Below, piece after piece: positions 55,635 to 64,000 of a stretch of 64,000 nt of DNA. Made by a program: the position numbers and the translations under genes. The DNA lies in contig JYOB01000010.1 of assembly GCA_000955795.1 (NCBI GenBank), forward strand, positions 195,637 to 259,636, given 5' to 3'. The stretch's first letter is position 1. Each line of letters starts with the position of its first letter. A model generated the notes under the pieces. That model was not told where the DNA came from. It searched no databases and saw nothing but the letters and a program-made list of their open reading frames with translations. Source of the DNA: Burkholderiaceae bacterium 26 (GTDB lineage Bacteria > Pseudomonadota > Gammaproteobacteria > Burkholderiales > Burkholderiaceae).

Positions 55635-56888
55635 TCAGCCCTCTTCGTCACCTTTGGCTGAAGAACCGCTGTTCGGCAAGCTTTGCGACAGTTCGTCACG
55701 GTGCGCCGGCAGCGAATCACGGCGGGTATCGAAACGCGGATCGAAATCGCCGCCATGCGACGCAGGGTTCTCCCGCAGGCGGATCGCGGTCTCGACCAGC
55801 GCCTCGCGCAATAGATCAAGCCCGGTACCTTCAATGGCAGAAACGAACACACGCCGCACGGCGCCGGTTTCGTCGCGCTCGATGCGCGGGCCAGCCGCAC
55901 GCAACTCCTCCGCCGCGTCGATCTTGTTCATCACCAGAATCTGCGGGATGCCGCTGGCGTTGATTTCATCCAGCACGCGATCCACCTGCTCCATCTGCTC
56001 GTGCTTGACGGTGCTGGCGGCGTCCACCACATGCAGCAGCACGTCGGCGTGGACGGTCTCTTCCAGCGTGGCGCGGAAAGCAGCCACCAGTTGCGTCGGC
56101 AAATCGCGGATGAAGCCGACCGTATCCGACAGCACCACATTGCCCAGCCCTTCCAGGTACAGCCGGCGCGACGTCGTATCCAACGTGGCGAACAATTGGT
56201 TGGCCGCGTACGCACGTGCCTTGGTCAGCGCATTGAACAGCGTCGATTTGCCGGCGTTGGTATAGCCGACCAGGGAGACGGAAAACGCGTCGTTGCGGCT
56301 GCGCGAACGGCGCTGCGTGTCATGCTGACGCTGCAGTTTGTCCAACTCGGACGATAGCCGCTTGGCGCGTTCATCCAACATCCGCCGGTCCAGCTCGAGC
56401 TGACGCTCGCCCGGGCCGCCGCGCAGGCCGACCCCGCCTTTCTGGCGCTCCAAGTGGCTCCACGCCCGCACCAGACGCGCCGCCTGATATCGCACGCGAG
56501 CGAGTTCCACCTGTACCTTGCCGACGTGGCTTTGCGCGCGCTGGCTGAAAATATCGAGGATGAGGCCGGTCCGGTCCACCACGTGGCGCCCGAAAAAGCG
56601 CTCGAGGTTACGCTGCTGAGCAGGACTCAGCGCATGGTTGAAGATGACGATTTCCGCGTCTTCCTCGTCTGCGGCAATCCTCACCTCTTCGGCCTTGCCT
56701 GCGCCGATGAACAGCGCTGCATCAGGCCGGGAACGCTTGCCCGTAACCGCGCGCACAGGTTCAGAGCCAGCTGTGGAGGCCAGCAGCGCCAGTTCACTCA
56801 GACTTTCCTGGAAATCATGTTTGCCGAAATCGACAGCGACCAAGATGGCGCGCGTCGGCTCCGAGCTGGAGGTGGGATGAGATGCCAA
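55635..56888 (-). CDS. hflX: Ribosome-rescue GTPase HflX
   Basis: 417 residues. An N-terminal HflX domain (about 1-195) with the Gly-rich loop GVGLRGGPGERQLELDRR is followed by a GTPase domain with SLVGYTNAGKSTLFNAL (G1), DTVGFIRDLP (G3) and VMNKID (G4). HflX splits stalled 70S ribosomes, especially after heat stress. No ATG fits near the expected N-terminus; the first start candidate in the frame is TTG at 56888. It lies between hfq and hflK, the order also found in E. coli. Confidence 0.94.
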   Translation of the reverse strand: MASHPTSSSEPTRAILVAVDFGKHDFQESLSELALLASTAGSEPVRAVTGKRSRPDAALFIGAGKAEEVRIAADEEDAEIVIFNHALSPAQQRNLERFFGRHVVDRTGLILDIFSQRAQSHVGKVQVELARVRYQAARLVRAWSHLERQKGGVGLRGGPGERQLELDRRMLDERAKRLSSELDKLQRQHDTQRRSRSRNDAFSVSLVGYTNAGKSTLFNALTKARAYAANQLFATLDTTSRRLYLEGLGNVVLSDTVGFIRDLPTQLVAAFRATLEETVHADVLLHVVDAASTVKHEQMEQVDRVLDEINASGIPQILVMNKIDAAEELRAAGPRIERDETGAVRRVFVSAIEGTGLDLLREALVETAIRLRENPASHGGDFDPRFDTRRDSLPAHRDELSQSLPNSGSSAKGDEEG

Positions 56889-56961
56889 ACGGGGGAATAG
56901 AGAAAGGAGAAACGGGGTGGGTGCGTCCCGCCGCGCGGACGGCGGCGGGAGCGAGGCAGAA

Positions 56962-57201
56962 TCAGGCGTCAGGCGCTTCGTCCACGCGGAAATTCACGGC
57001 ACGGGCCGGCACCACGGTGGAGATCGCATGCTTGTACACCATCTGCGTCACGGTATTACGCAGGAGCACGACGTATTGGTCGAACGACTCGATGTTGCCT
57101 TGCAGCTTGATACCGTTGACGAGATAGATCGACACCGGCACATGCTCCTTACGCAGCGCATTCAGAAACGGGTCTTGTAGCAATTGCCCTTTGTTGCTCA
57201 T
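56962..57201 (-). CDS. hfq: RNA chaperone Hfq
   Basis: 79 residues, full-length Hfq: Sm1 region with [27 protein letters not shown] and Sm2 region with [14 protein letters not shown]. The key proximal-face residues (Gln8, Phe41-type, YKH) are present; the C-terminal tail is very short (about 13 residues), typical of betaproteobacteria. It pairs small RNAs with mRNAs. ATG preceded by TGGAGTG. Confidence 0.97.
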
Positions 57202-57501
57202 GGCACACTCCAGATTTATAGGTTTAGTGGTGGGTTATGGGGCTAGGAAGCCCGGGTTCAAGCAGTCGACGCAAAAAAAGTTCGTCAAAAGAGTCGGCCA
57301 GACGCGTCCAAATGACGCCAATGGCGCCTGGGTTTGCAGACACCAAGCGCCATGTCTCGAGAATTTAGCCTTAGAAATCAGGGAAAGCAAACGGAAAACC
57401 GATGACCCCGCCATATGAAATGGCTCGGCCTTTTTGGTGATCCCCCGTTCGACTGTCCCCGCGTCACACGCCCCCGCCGTCGAGCACCGCCCTCGCGCTG
57501 C
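57202..57501. other. Intergenic region between der and hfq
   Basis: 300 bases without a gene. An A7 tract (T7 in the minus direction) occurs at 57274-57280 without a convincing stem. The hfq promoter probably lies here but no good consensus is visible. Confidence 0.5.
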
Positions 57502-58845
57502 TCAATCGTTCGATTGTGCGTACGGGTTTTTGTTCGTACGAAATTCGATCCGCAGCGGTGTGCCCTTCAGTTGGAACGCCTCTCGGAAACGCCCCTCCAG
57601 GAAGCGGCGATAGGTCTCGGGGATATTCGACAGCGCGTTGCCGTGAATCACCACGATTGGCGGGTTGGAACCGCCCTGGTGCGCGTAGCGCAGCTTCGGG
57701 CGCGAGACGCCGGCACGACGCGGCTGCTGATACTCGACTGCCTCCATGAGCACGCGCGTGAGCTTAGGTGTCGGCAGCTTGACCATGGCGGCGGCGTAAG
57801 CGGCATCCACGGACTTCATCAGCGCGCCAATGCCCGTGCCCTCCTTGGCGGAGATGTAATGCACGTTGGCAAACGACAGGAACTGCAGCTTGCGCTCCAT
57901 ATCGTGCTTGATTCGATCGCGTGCATGGCCGGTCAGGCCATCCCACTTGTTCACGCCGATTACCAGCGCGCGCCCGGACTCGACGATGAACCCGGCGATA
58001 TGTGCATCCTGGTCGGAAATGTCCTGCTGCGCGTCGAGGATCAGCACAACCACGTTGGCGTCGGCAATCGACTGCAGCGTCTTCACCACCGAGAACTTCT
58101 CGATTGCCTCGAACACCTTGCCACGCTTGCGCAAGCCGGCCGTATCGATGAGCGTGTAAGGCTTGCCGTTACGCTCGAAATCCACATAGATGGCGTCGCG
58201 CGTGGTGCCCGGCATATCGAACGCGATCACACGCTCTTCGCCGATGAGCGCGTTCACCAGCGTCGACTTGCCCACGTTCGGACGGCCAACGATGGCAATG
58301 CGGGTGCCGTGGTCGTGCGCGTCCGCTGCCTCGGCAAGTTCAGGGCGCTCGGCAAACGCCAGGTCGAGCGCCTCGGCCACCAGATCATTGACCCCATCAC
58401 CGTGCGCGGCCGAGATGGCAGCCGGATCGCCCAGGCCAAGCTCGTAGAAATCGCTGGCGACGGCGGTGTAGCGCATGCCCTCAGCCTTGTTGACGGCCAA
58501 AAGGATACGGCGCCCGGTTTTGCGCAGGTAGTCGGCAATCACACGATCCTGAGGTGCCAGCCCCAGACGACCATCGACGATAAAGATCACGACATCGGCC
58601 TCGACCACGGCCTGACGCGTCTGCTTGGCCATCTCTGCAACGATGCCGTCCTTGGCGACGGGTTCGAAGCCGCCCGTATCGATGGCAATGAACGGACGGT
58701 CGCCCACGCGGCCTTCGCCGTAGTGGCGATCGCGCGTCAGGCCAGGGATATCAGCGACCAACGCGTCACGCGAGCGCGTCAGACGGTTGAAGAGGGTCGA
58801 TTTGCCGACATTCGGCCGCCCTACGAGGGCAATGACTGGTTTCAT
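57502..58845 (-). CDS. der: Ribosome-assembly GTPase Der (EngA)
   Basis: 447 residues with two tandem GTPase domains: [15 protein letters not shown] at about 9-23 and [15 protein letters not shown] at about 185-199, and a C-terminal KH-like domain. Der is essential for 50S subunit maturation. The ATG at 58845 gives the standard [16 protein letters not shown] start; the frame is open to 59013 without family similarity. Confidence 0.96.
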   Translation of the reverse strand: MKPVIALVGRPNVGKSTLFNRLTRSRDALVADIPGLTRDRHYGEGRVGDRPFIAIDTGGFEPVAKDGIVAEMAKQTRQAVVEADVVIFIVDGRLGLAPQDRVIADYLRKTGRRILLAVNKAEGMRYTAVASDFYELGLGDPAAISAAHGDGVNDLVAEALDLAFAERPELAEAADAHDHGTRIAIVGRPNVGKSTLVNALIGEERVIAFDMPGTTRDAIYVDFERNGKPYTLIDTAGLRKRGKVFEAIEKFSVVKTLQSIADANVVVLILDAQQDISDQDAHIAGFIVESGRALVIGVNKWDGLTGHARDRIKHDMERKLQFLSFANVHYISAKEGTGIGALMKSVDAAYAAAMVKLPTPKLTRVLMEAVEYQQPRRAGVSRPKLRYAHQGGSNPPIVVIHGNALSNIPETYRRFLEGRFREAFQLKGTPLRIEFRTNKNPYAQSND

Positions 58846-59040
58846 GCTTGTGTGCCGCGCGCGAAAGGCGCCACGGCAAATTCTGAGTGTTGCAACTGCG
58901 GTTGGCATCTGCACGGCTGAATGCCTGACGACACAGATGCAAGACGCCCGCGGGGTACGCGGGCGCAAGTCCAAGGCGGCGATGCCGCCCCGATGTGATG
59001 CGTGTGCCGCCACAGCCCATCCGGGCCGCGGCGGCCAATG

Positions 59041-60237
<1,197 letters not shown>

Positions 60238-60267
60238 TTATGCGTTGAATTGCACGGGGTGCGCCAA

Positions 60268-60903
60268 TCAGGCGCCGCCCAGGGCATCCAGCTTGAACTG
60301 CACGATCTGGCGCGCCGAAGCATCGGCCGGACCGAATTTTTCCAGCGCCAGCTTGTAGGCTGCACGGGCATCTTCGTTCTTGTTCTGCGCGGCCAGCAGA
60401 TCACCGCGACGATCGGCGTACAGCGCGGCGAACGCCGGCGCAACGTCGCCGGAGACTAGCGCGATGCCCTGATCGTAGGCTTTCTCGTCGAGCAAAAGTC
60501 CAGCCAGGCGCAGCTTGGCGAGCGCCTTGTATTCATCGTCGCGCGCATGATCAACCGTCCATTGCAACTGCGCCTTGGCGCCAGCCGCATCGTTGGCTTC
60601 GTACAGCGCCTTGGCAGCGGCCAGCGCGCTCATCTGCGCGTAGGCCGTACCGCCAAACTTGTCCTCCATGTCAGTTGCGGCGCGCTTGATCTTCTCAGCA
60701 TCCTTGCCATCAACGGCCTTCTGCACCTGCTCGTACAGCACGGACGCTTCGCCGGCCTGCTTGCGCTGCCAGTTTTTCCAGCCGAACCAACCGGCCACAG
60801 CCAGCAGCACCACGATGGCGATCCACGTAATCACGTTGCCGTTATCACGCCACCAGTGCTTAAGGCTCTCTATTTGTTCCTGTTCTTCGAGATCGTAGGC
60901 CAT
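60268..60903 (-). CDS. yfgM: YfgM-family tetratricopeptide membrane protein
   Basis: 211 residues. A short cytosolic start (MAYDLEEQEQIESLKHWWRD) and one membrane helix at about 24-43, then periplasmic TPR-like helices (about 55-205). YfgM associates with the SecYEG translocon and PpiD in E. coli. The ATG at 60903 fits the family N-terminus. It lies 48 bases upstream of bamB and 64 downstream of hisS. Confidence 0.92.
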   Translation of the reverse strand: MAYDLEEQEQIESLKHWWRDNGNVITWIAIVVLLAVAGWFGWKNWQRKQAGEASVLYEQVQKAVDGKDAEKIKRAATDMEDKFGGTAYAQMSALAAAKALYEANDAAGAKAQLQWTVDHARDDEYKALAKLRLAGLLLDEKAYDQGIALVSGDVAPAFAALYADRRGDLLAAQNKNEDARAAYKLALEKFGPADASARQIVQFKLDALGGA

Positions 60904-60967
60904 GCTTTGCAGAGCTTGAATATTGGAAGTGAATCGCGGTGGTTCGCTGCCGAACGCACTGTCGCGG

Positions 60968-62290
60968 TTAGTCGTTATTGGCCACCATGGCATCGATCAG
61001 GCGGTCGACCAGTTGGTCCGACGGCACGGTCTGCTGGGCATCCGCAGCGGGATCGCCACGCAGCGGCTTGATCTGCGCAACACCTTGGGTGACTTCATCG
61101 TCGCCAATGATAACCGCATAGGATGCGCCACTTGCGTCAGCGCGCTTGAACTGCGACTTGAAGCTACCGTTGCGGCCTTCCGGCGAGGCGTGGAGGATGA
61201 CGTCGAGGCCGGCATCGCGCAGTCGCTCTGCCGCGATCAGCGCCTGCACCTGCGCCTCATCGCCCTGGTGGACGATGTAGACGTCACAGCCTTGCGCTTC
61301 GGGCTCGAGCTTTTCCTCACGCAACAGTTCAATGATGCGTTCTACCCCCATCGCCCAGCCGCATGCGGGGGCAGGCTTGCCGCCAATCTGCTCGATCAGC
61401 GGGTCATAGCGGCCGCCACCGGCCACGGTGCCTTGCGCGCCCAACTTATCGGTCGTCCACTCGAAGACGGTCAGGTTGTAATAATCCAACCCGCGCACCA
61501 GACGCGGGTTGATGGTGAACGGAATGTTGTTCGCCTTAAGCAGCTTCTGCACGCCTTCAAAGTGCGCGCGCGATTCATCACCCAGGTAGTCGATCAGCTT
61601 CGGCGCGCCGGCGGCCATCTCCTGCAGCGCCGGGTTTTTCGTGTCGAGCACGCGAAGCGGGTTGGTGTACAGGCGGCGCTTGCCGTCCTCATCCAGAATG
61701 TCCTGGAAGCCTTCCAGATATTTGATGAGATCGGCTCGGTGCGCGGCACGCTCTTCCGCCTGACCGAGCGAGTTCAGCTCCAGCTTCAGGCCGACCAAGC
61801 CGAGATCGTCCCACAGGCGCTGACACATCAGGATGACTTCTGCGTCGATGTCCGGGCCCGCAAAGCCCAGCGCTTCCACGCCCACCTGATGGAACTGGCG
61901 ATAGCGACCGCGCTGCGGACGCTCGTGGCGGAACATCGGGCCGGTGTACCACAAGCGCTTCGGGCCGTCGTACAGCAGGTTGTGCTCGATCACGGCGCGC
62001 ACGGCTGCAGCGGTGCCTTCCGGGCGCATGGTCAGCTGTTCGCCGTTCAATGCGTCGGTGAAGGTGTACATCTCCTTCTCGACAATGTCCGTCACCTCGC
62101 CGATGCCACGCACGAACAATTGCGTCTGCTCGACGATCGGCGTGCGAATCTGCTGGTAGCCATAGGCGCGCAGCATGCTGCGCACCGCGTTATCAAAGTG
62201 CTCCCACAGTGGGGCGTCACTGGGCAGCAGGTCGTTCATGCCTTTGACGCCGGCGATCTTCTGCACGCGTTGTTTTTGTGTATCGCTCAT
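60968..62290 (-). CDS. hisS: Histidyl-tRNA synthetase
   Basis: 440 residues, class II synthetase. N-terminal [15 protein letters not shown]; motif 2 [21 protein letters not shown]; the HisA motif [15 protein letters not shown]; motif 3 near [15 protein letters not shown] and [13 protein letters not shown]; and a C-terminal anticodon-binding domain. It charges tRNA-His. The start is ambiguous: ATG at 62290, 62293 or 62320 are in frame; the last has GAGGT close upstream. It lies between ispG and yfgM. Confidence 0.94.
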   Translation of the reverse strand: MSDTQKQRVQKIAGVKGMNDLLPSDAPLWEHFDNAVRSMLRAYGYQQIRTPIVEQTQLFVRGIGEVTDIVEKEMYTFTDALNGEQLTMRPEGTAAAVRAVIEHNLLYDGPKRLWYTGPMFRHERPQRGRYRQFHQVGVEALGFAGPDIDAEVILMCQRLWDDLGLVGLKLELNSLGQAEERAAHRADLIKYLEGFQDILDEDGKRRLYTNPLRVLDTKNPALQEMAAGAPKLIDYLGDESRAHFEGVQKLLKANNIPFTINPRLVRGLDYYNLTVFEWTTDKLGAQGTVAGGGRYDPLIEQIGGKPAPACGWAMGVERIIELLREEKLEPEAQGCDVYIVHQGDEAQVQALIAAERLRDAGLDVILHASPEGRNGSFKSQFKRADASGASYAVIIGDDEVTQGVAQIKPLRGDPAADAQQTVPSDQLVDRLIDAMVANND

Positions 62291-62386
62291 CATGTCACGT
62301 TGAAAGCTGGCCTCTCGCATCTACCTCTATGCGGGGGCCGGCCGGTCGTTTCGCGCTTGGGCTTCGAGTTTTGAAGCCCGTGCCGC

Positions 62387-63673
62387 TTAGACCGTCGCCG
62401 GGGTCTGTGCGCCGTAATGCGTGCGCACGTACTCGTCGACGATCGTCTGGAATTCTTCTGTGATGCGTTCGCCGCGCAGCGTTTTCACCTTCACGCCGTC
62501 AACGAACACCGGCGCCGCCGGCGATTCGCCCGTGCCTGGCAACGAAATGCCGATGTTGGCGTGCTTGCTCTCACCGGGGCCGTTGACGATGCAGCCCATC
62601 ACGGCCACGTTCATCTCTTCGACACCGGGGTACTGCGTCTTCCACATCGGCATCTGCTCTCGCAGGTACGACTGGATGCGCGCCGCCAGCTCCTGAAACA
62701 CCGTACTGGTCGTGCGCCCGCAACCCGGGCACGCGATCACCATGGGGGTGAAATTGCGCAGGCCCATGGTCTGCAGAATCTCTTGCGCGACGATGACTTC
62801 CTTCTCGCGCGGCGCACCCGGCTCCGGCGTGAGCGAAATGCGGATCGTGTCGCCGATGCCTTCCTGCAGCAGCACCGACAACGCCGCCGTGGAAGCGACG
62901 ATCCCCTTGCTACCCATGCCGGCCTCGGTCAGGCCCAGGTGCAGCGCGTAATTGCAGCGTCGCGCCAATTCACGGTAAACGGCAATCAGATCCTGCACTG
63001 CCGAGACCTTGCACGACAGGATGATCTGGCTGCCCGGCAAGCCCAGTTCTTCAGCCTTCTGCGCAGACTGGATCGCCGAGGTAATCAACGCCTCGACCAT
63101 CACAGCCCGGGCATCCCACGGAGTTGCACGCTGTGCGTTCTCGTCCATGATGCGCGCGAGCAAATCCTGATCGAGGCTGCCCCAATTCACACCGATACGC
63201 ACCGGCTTGTCGTAGCGGCAGGCGATCTCGATCATCTGCGCGAACTGCGTGTCGCGCTTGGCACCCTGCCCGACGTTGCCCGGGTTGATGCGGTACTTGG
63301 ACAGCGCCTGCGCGCACTCCGGATAGTCCTGCAGCAACTTGTGACCGTTGTAGTGAAAATCCCCCACCAGCGGCACATCCACACCCATGCGGTCGAGCTG
63401 CGCGCGGATGGCCGGCACCGCAGCGGCGGCGGCCGGCGTATCCACTGTGATGCGCACCAACTCAGAGCCGGCACGCGCCAGTTCCTTCACCTGGATTGCG
63501 GTACCGATGGCGTCCGACGTGTCGGTATTCGTCATCGATTGCACACAGACCGGCGCATCGCCGCCGACATGCACGACGCGATCGCCCCAGCGGATCTCGG
63601 CCGCGCGCGAGTTCCGGCGCGGCAACGGGCCCACCAAGGCTGGAGCGCAATCGAGAGGCGTGGTGATTTCCAT
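62387..63673 (-). CDS. ispG: 4-Hydroxy-3-methylbut-2-en-1-yl diphosphate synthase IspG (GcpE)
   Basis: 428 residues. It catalyses the penultimate step of the MEP isoprenoid pathway. The [4Fe-4S] ligands are the cysteines of ACPGCGRTT and of [12 protein letters not shown] near the C-terminus. [11 protein letters not shown] and DIPLVADIHF-like [14 protein letters not shown] are typical of the TIM-barrel part; this is the long bacterial form. Start ATG at 63673; a GTG at 63697 is less likely. It lies 50 bases after the rodZ-like gene. Confidence 0.95.
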   Translation of the reverse strand: MEITTPLDCAPALVGPLPRRNSRAAEIRWGDRVVHVGGDAPVCVQSMTNTDTSDAIGTAIQVKELARAGSELVRITVDTPAAAAAVPAIRAQLDRMGVDVPLVGDFHYNGHKLLQDYPECAQALSKYRINPGNVGQGAKRDTQFAQMIEIACRYDKPVRIGVNWGSLDQDLLARIMDENAQRATPWDARAVMVEALITSAIQSAQKAEELGLPGSQIILSCKVSAVQDLIAVYRELARRCNYALHLGLTEAGMGSKGIVASTAALSVLLQEGIGDTIRISLTPEPGAPREKEVIVAQEILQTMGLRNFTPMVIACPGCGRTTSTVFQELAARIQSYLREQMPMWKTQYPGVEEMNVAVMGCIVNGPGESKHANIGISLPGTGESPAAPVFVDGVKVKTLRGERITEEFQTIVDEYVRTHYGAQTPATV

Positions 63674-63723
63674 GATCAGACAAGGCGCGCCGCTCACAAG
63701 CGCCGCGCCATTTACAAAACGGT

Positions 63724-64000
63724 TCAGGGCAACGTAGCCCGTGCCACGCGATTGCGGGCGTACTTCTGAAGATCGACGGTGGCACCGCCCACGGCCAGCG
63801 ATTCAACTGCTTCCGCATTGCCGAAGACGACCTTGAATGGCGGCGTACCGGTCAGATCACGTGCGTCACCTTCCTTGGAAATGCCACTGGCAAGCGTCTT
63901 CCCAGTCTTGTCCTTGATCTCGTACCAAGACGAACCGGAGAAGCGTACCGAGACCGTACCGCCACCCGATTCAGCCGGCTTGGCGGCTTCTGCCGGCAGC
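63724..64000 (-). CDS. rodZ: C-terminal part of a RodZ-like protein (DUF4115), runs off the window
   Basis: About 91 C-terminal residues before a TGA at 63724-63726. They read as a Pro/Ala-rich linker and then [27 protein letters not shown] and [20 protein letters not shown], the pattern of the DUF4115 beta domain at the end of RodZ proteins. RodZ links MreB to the cell-wall machinery. rodZ upstream of ispG is the common proteobacterial order; the HTH and membrane parts lie outside the window. Confidence 0.8.
   Translation of the reverse strand, partial: LPAEAAKPAESGGGTVSVRFSGSSWYEIKDKTGKTLASGISKEGDARDLTGTPPFKVVFGNAEAVESLAVGGATVDLQKYARNRVARATLP

Overview
The window is a GC-rich, gene-dense piece of a betaproteobacterial chromosome. 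Gene content, gene order and protein features fit the Burkholderiaceae, most likely a Ralstonia species. Evidence includes the single-operon cbb3 oxidase cluster next to fnr, the odhA-odhB-lpdA set, the glnA-ntrB-ntrC block, and the rodZ-ispG-hisS-yfgM-bamB-der-hfq-hflX-hflK-hflC-hisZ-purA run. Most genes lie on the minus strand. I see no insertion sequence, prophage, CRISPR array, rRNA operon or plasmid-type gene: this looks like core chromosome, not an accessory island.

Layout. 1-1.4 kb: the 5' end of an RluB-like pseudouridine synthase gene and scpB. 1.9-11.7 kb: microaerobic respiration, comprising a SafE-type membrane protein, fnr, a small membrane protein, fixH, ccoG, ccoP, ccoQ, ccoO, ccoN, ccoS and ccoI. 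FNR-type palindromes lie upstream of the SafE gene, ccoN and ccoI. 11.8-13.8 kb: a ComB-like phosphatase and zapE. 13.9-19.7 kb: the 2-oxoglutarate dehydrogenase complex. 19.9-24.9 kb: the ugpBAECQ glycerol-3-phosphate uptake operon, with a strong hairpin between ugpB and ugpA and a possible Pho box upstream. 25.1-26.5 kb: a HAD phosphatase and a small coiled-coil protein. 26.6-31.5 kb: ntrC, ntrB, a DUF4124 gene and glnA. glnA has a sigma-54 promoter and three NtrC-type sites about 170-220 bases upstream.

32-37 kb: a rhodanese, a CinA-N/MoeA-like protein, a CysZ/EI24-type membrane protein, and a compact trio of a secreted beta-propeller, a polysaccharide-deacetylase-like protein and a fatty acid hydroxylase-like membrane protein. 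37.2-42.7 kb: hrpA and divergent argA. 42.8-49.1 kb: yggX, rpiA, tal, a sirtuin, rlmB and rnr. 49.2 kb: tRNA-Leu(CAG). 49.7-64 kb: a phosphoribosyltransferase, purA, hisZ, a DUF2065 gene, hflC, hflK, hflX, hfq, der, bamB, yfgM, hisS, ispG and the 3' end of a rodZ-like gene.

The modules connect sensibly. FNR controls high-affinity oxidase assembly. NtrBC controls glnA through a distal enhancer. The 2-oxoglutarate dehydrogenase supplies succinyl-CoA, and the sirtuin carries a Tyr/Arg pair typical of desuccinylases. I found no clear new multi-gene defence or mobile system. The best candidates for undescribed biology are the envelope trio at 34.3-37.1 kb, where the deacetylase has an altered metal site, the shortened FixH with its small membrane partner, and the ComB-like phosphatase beside the oxidase genes.
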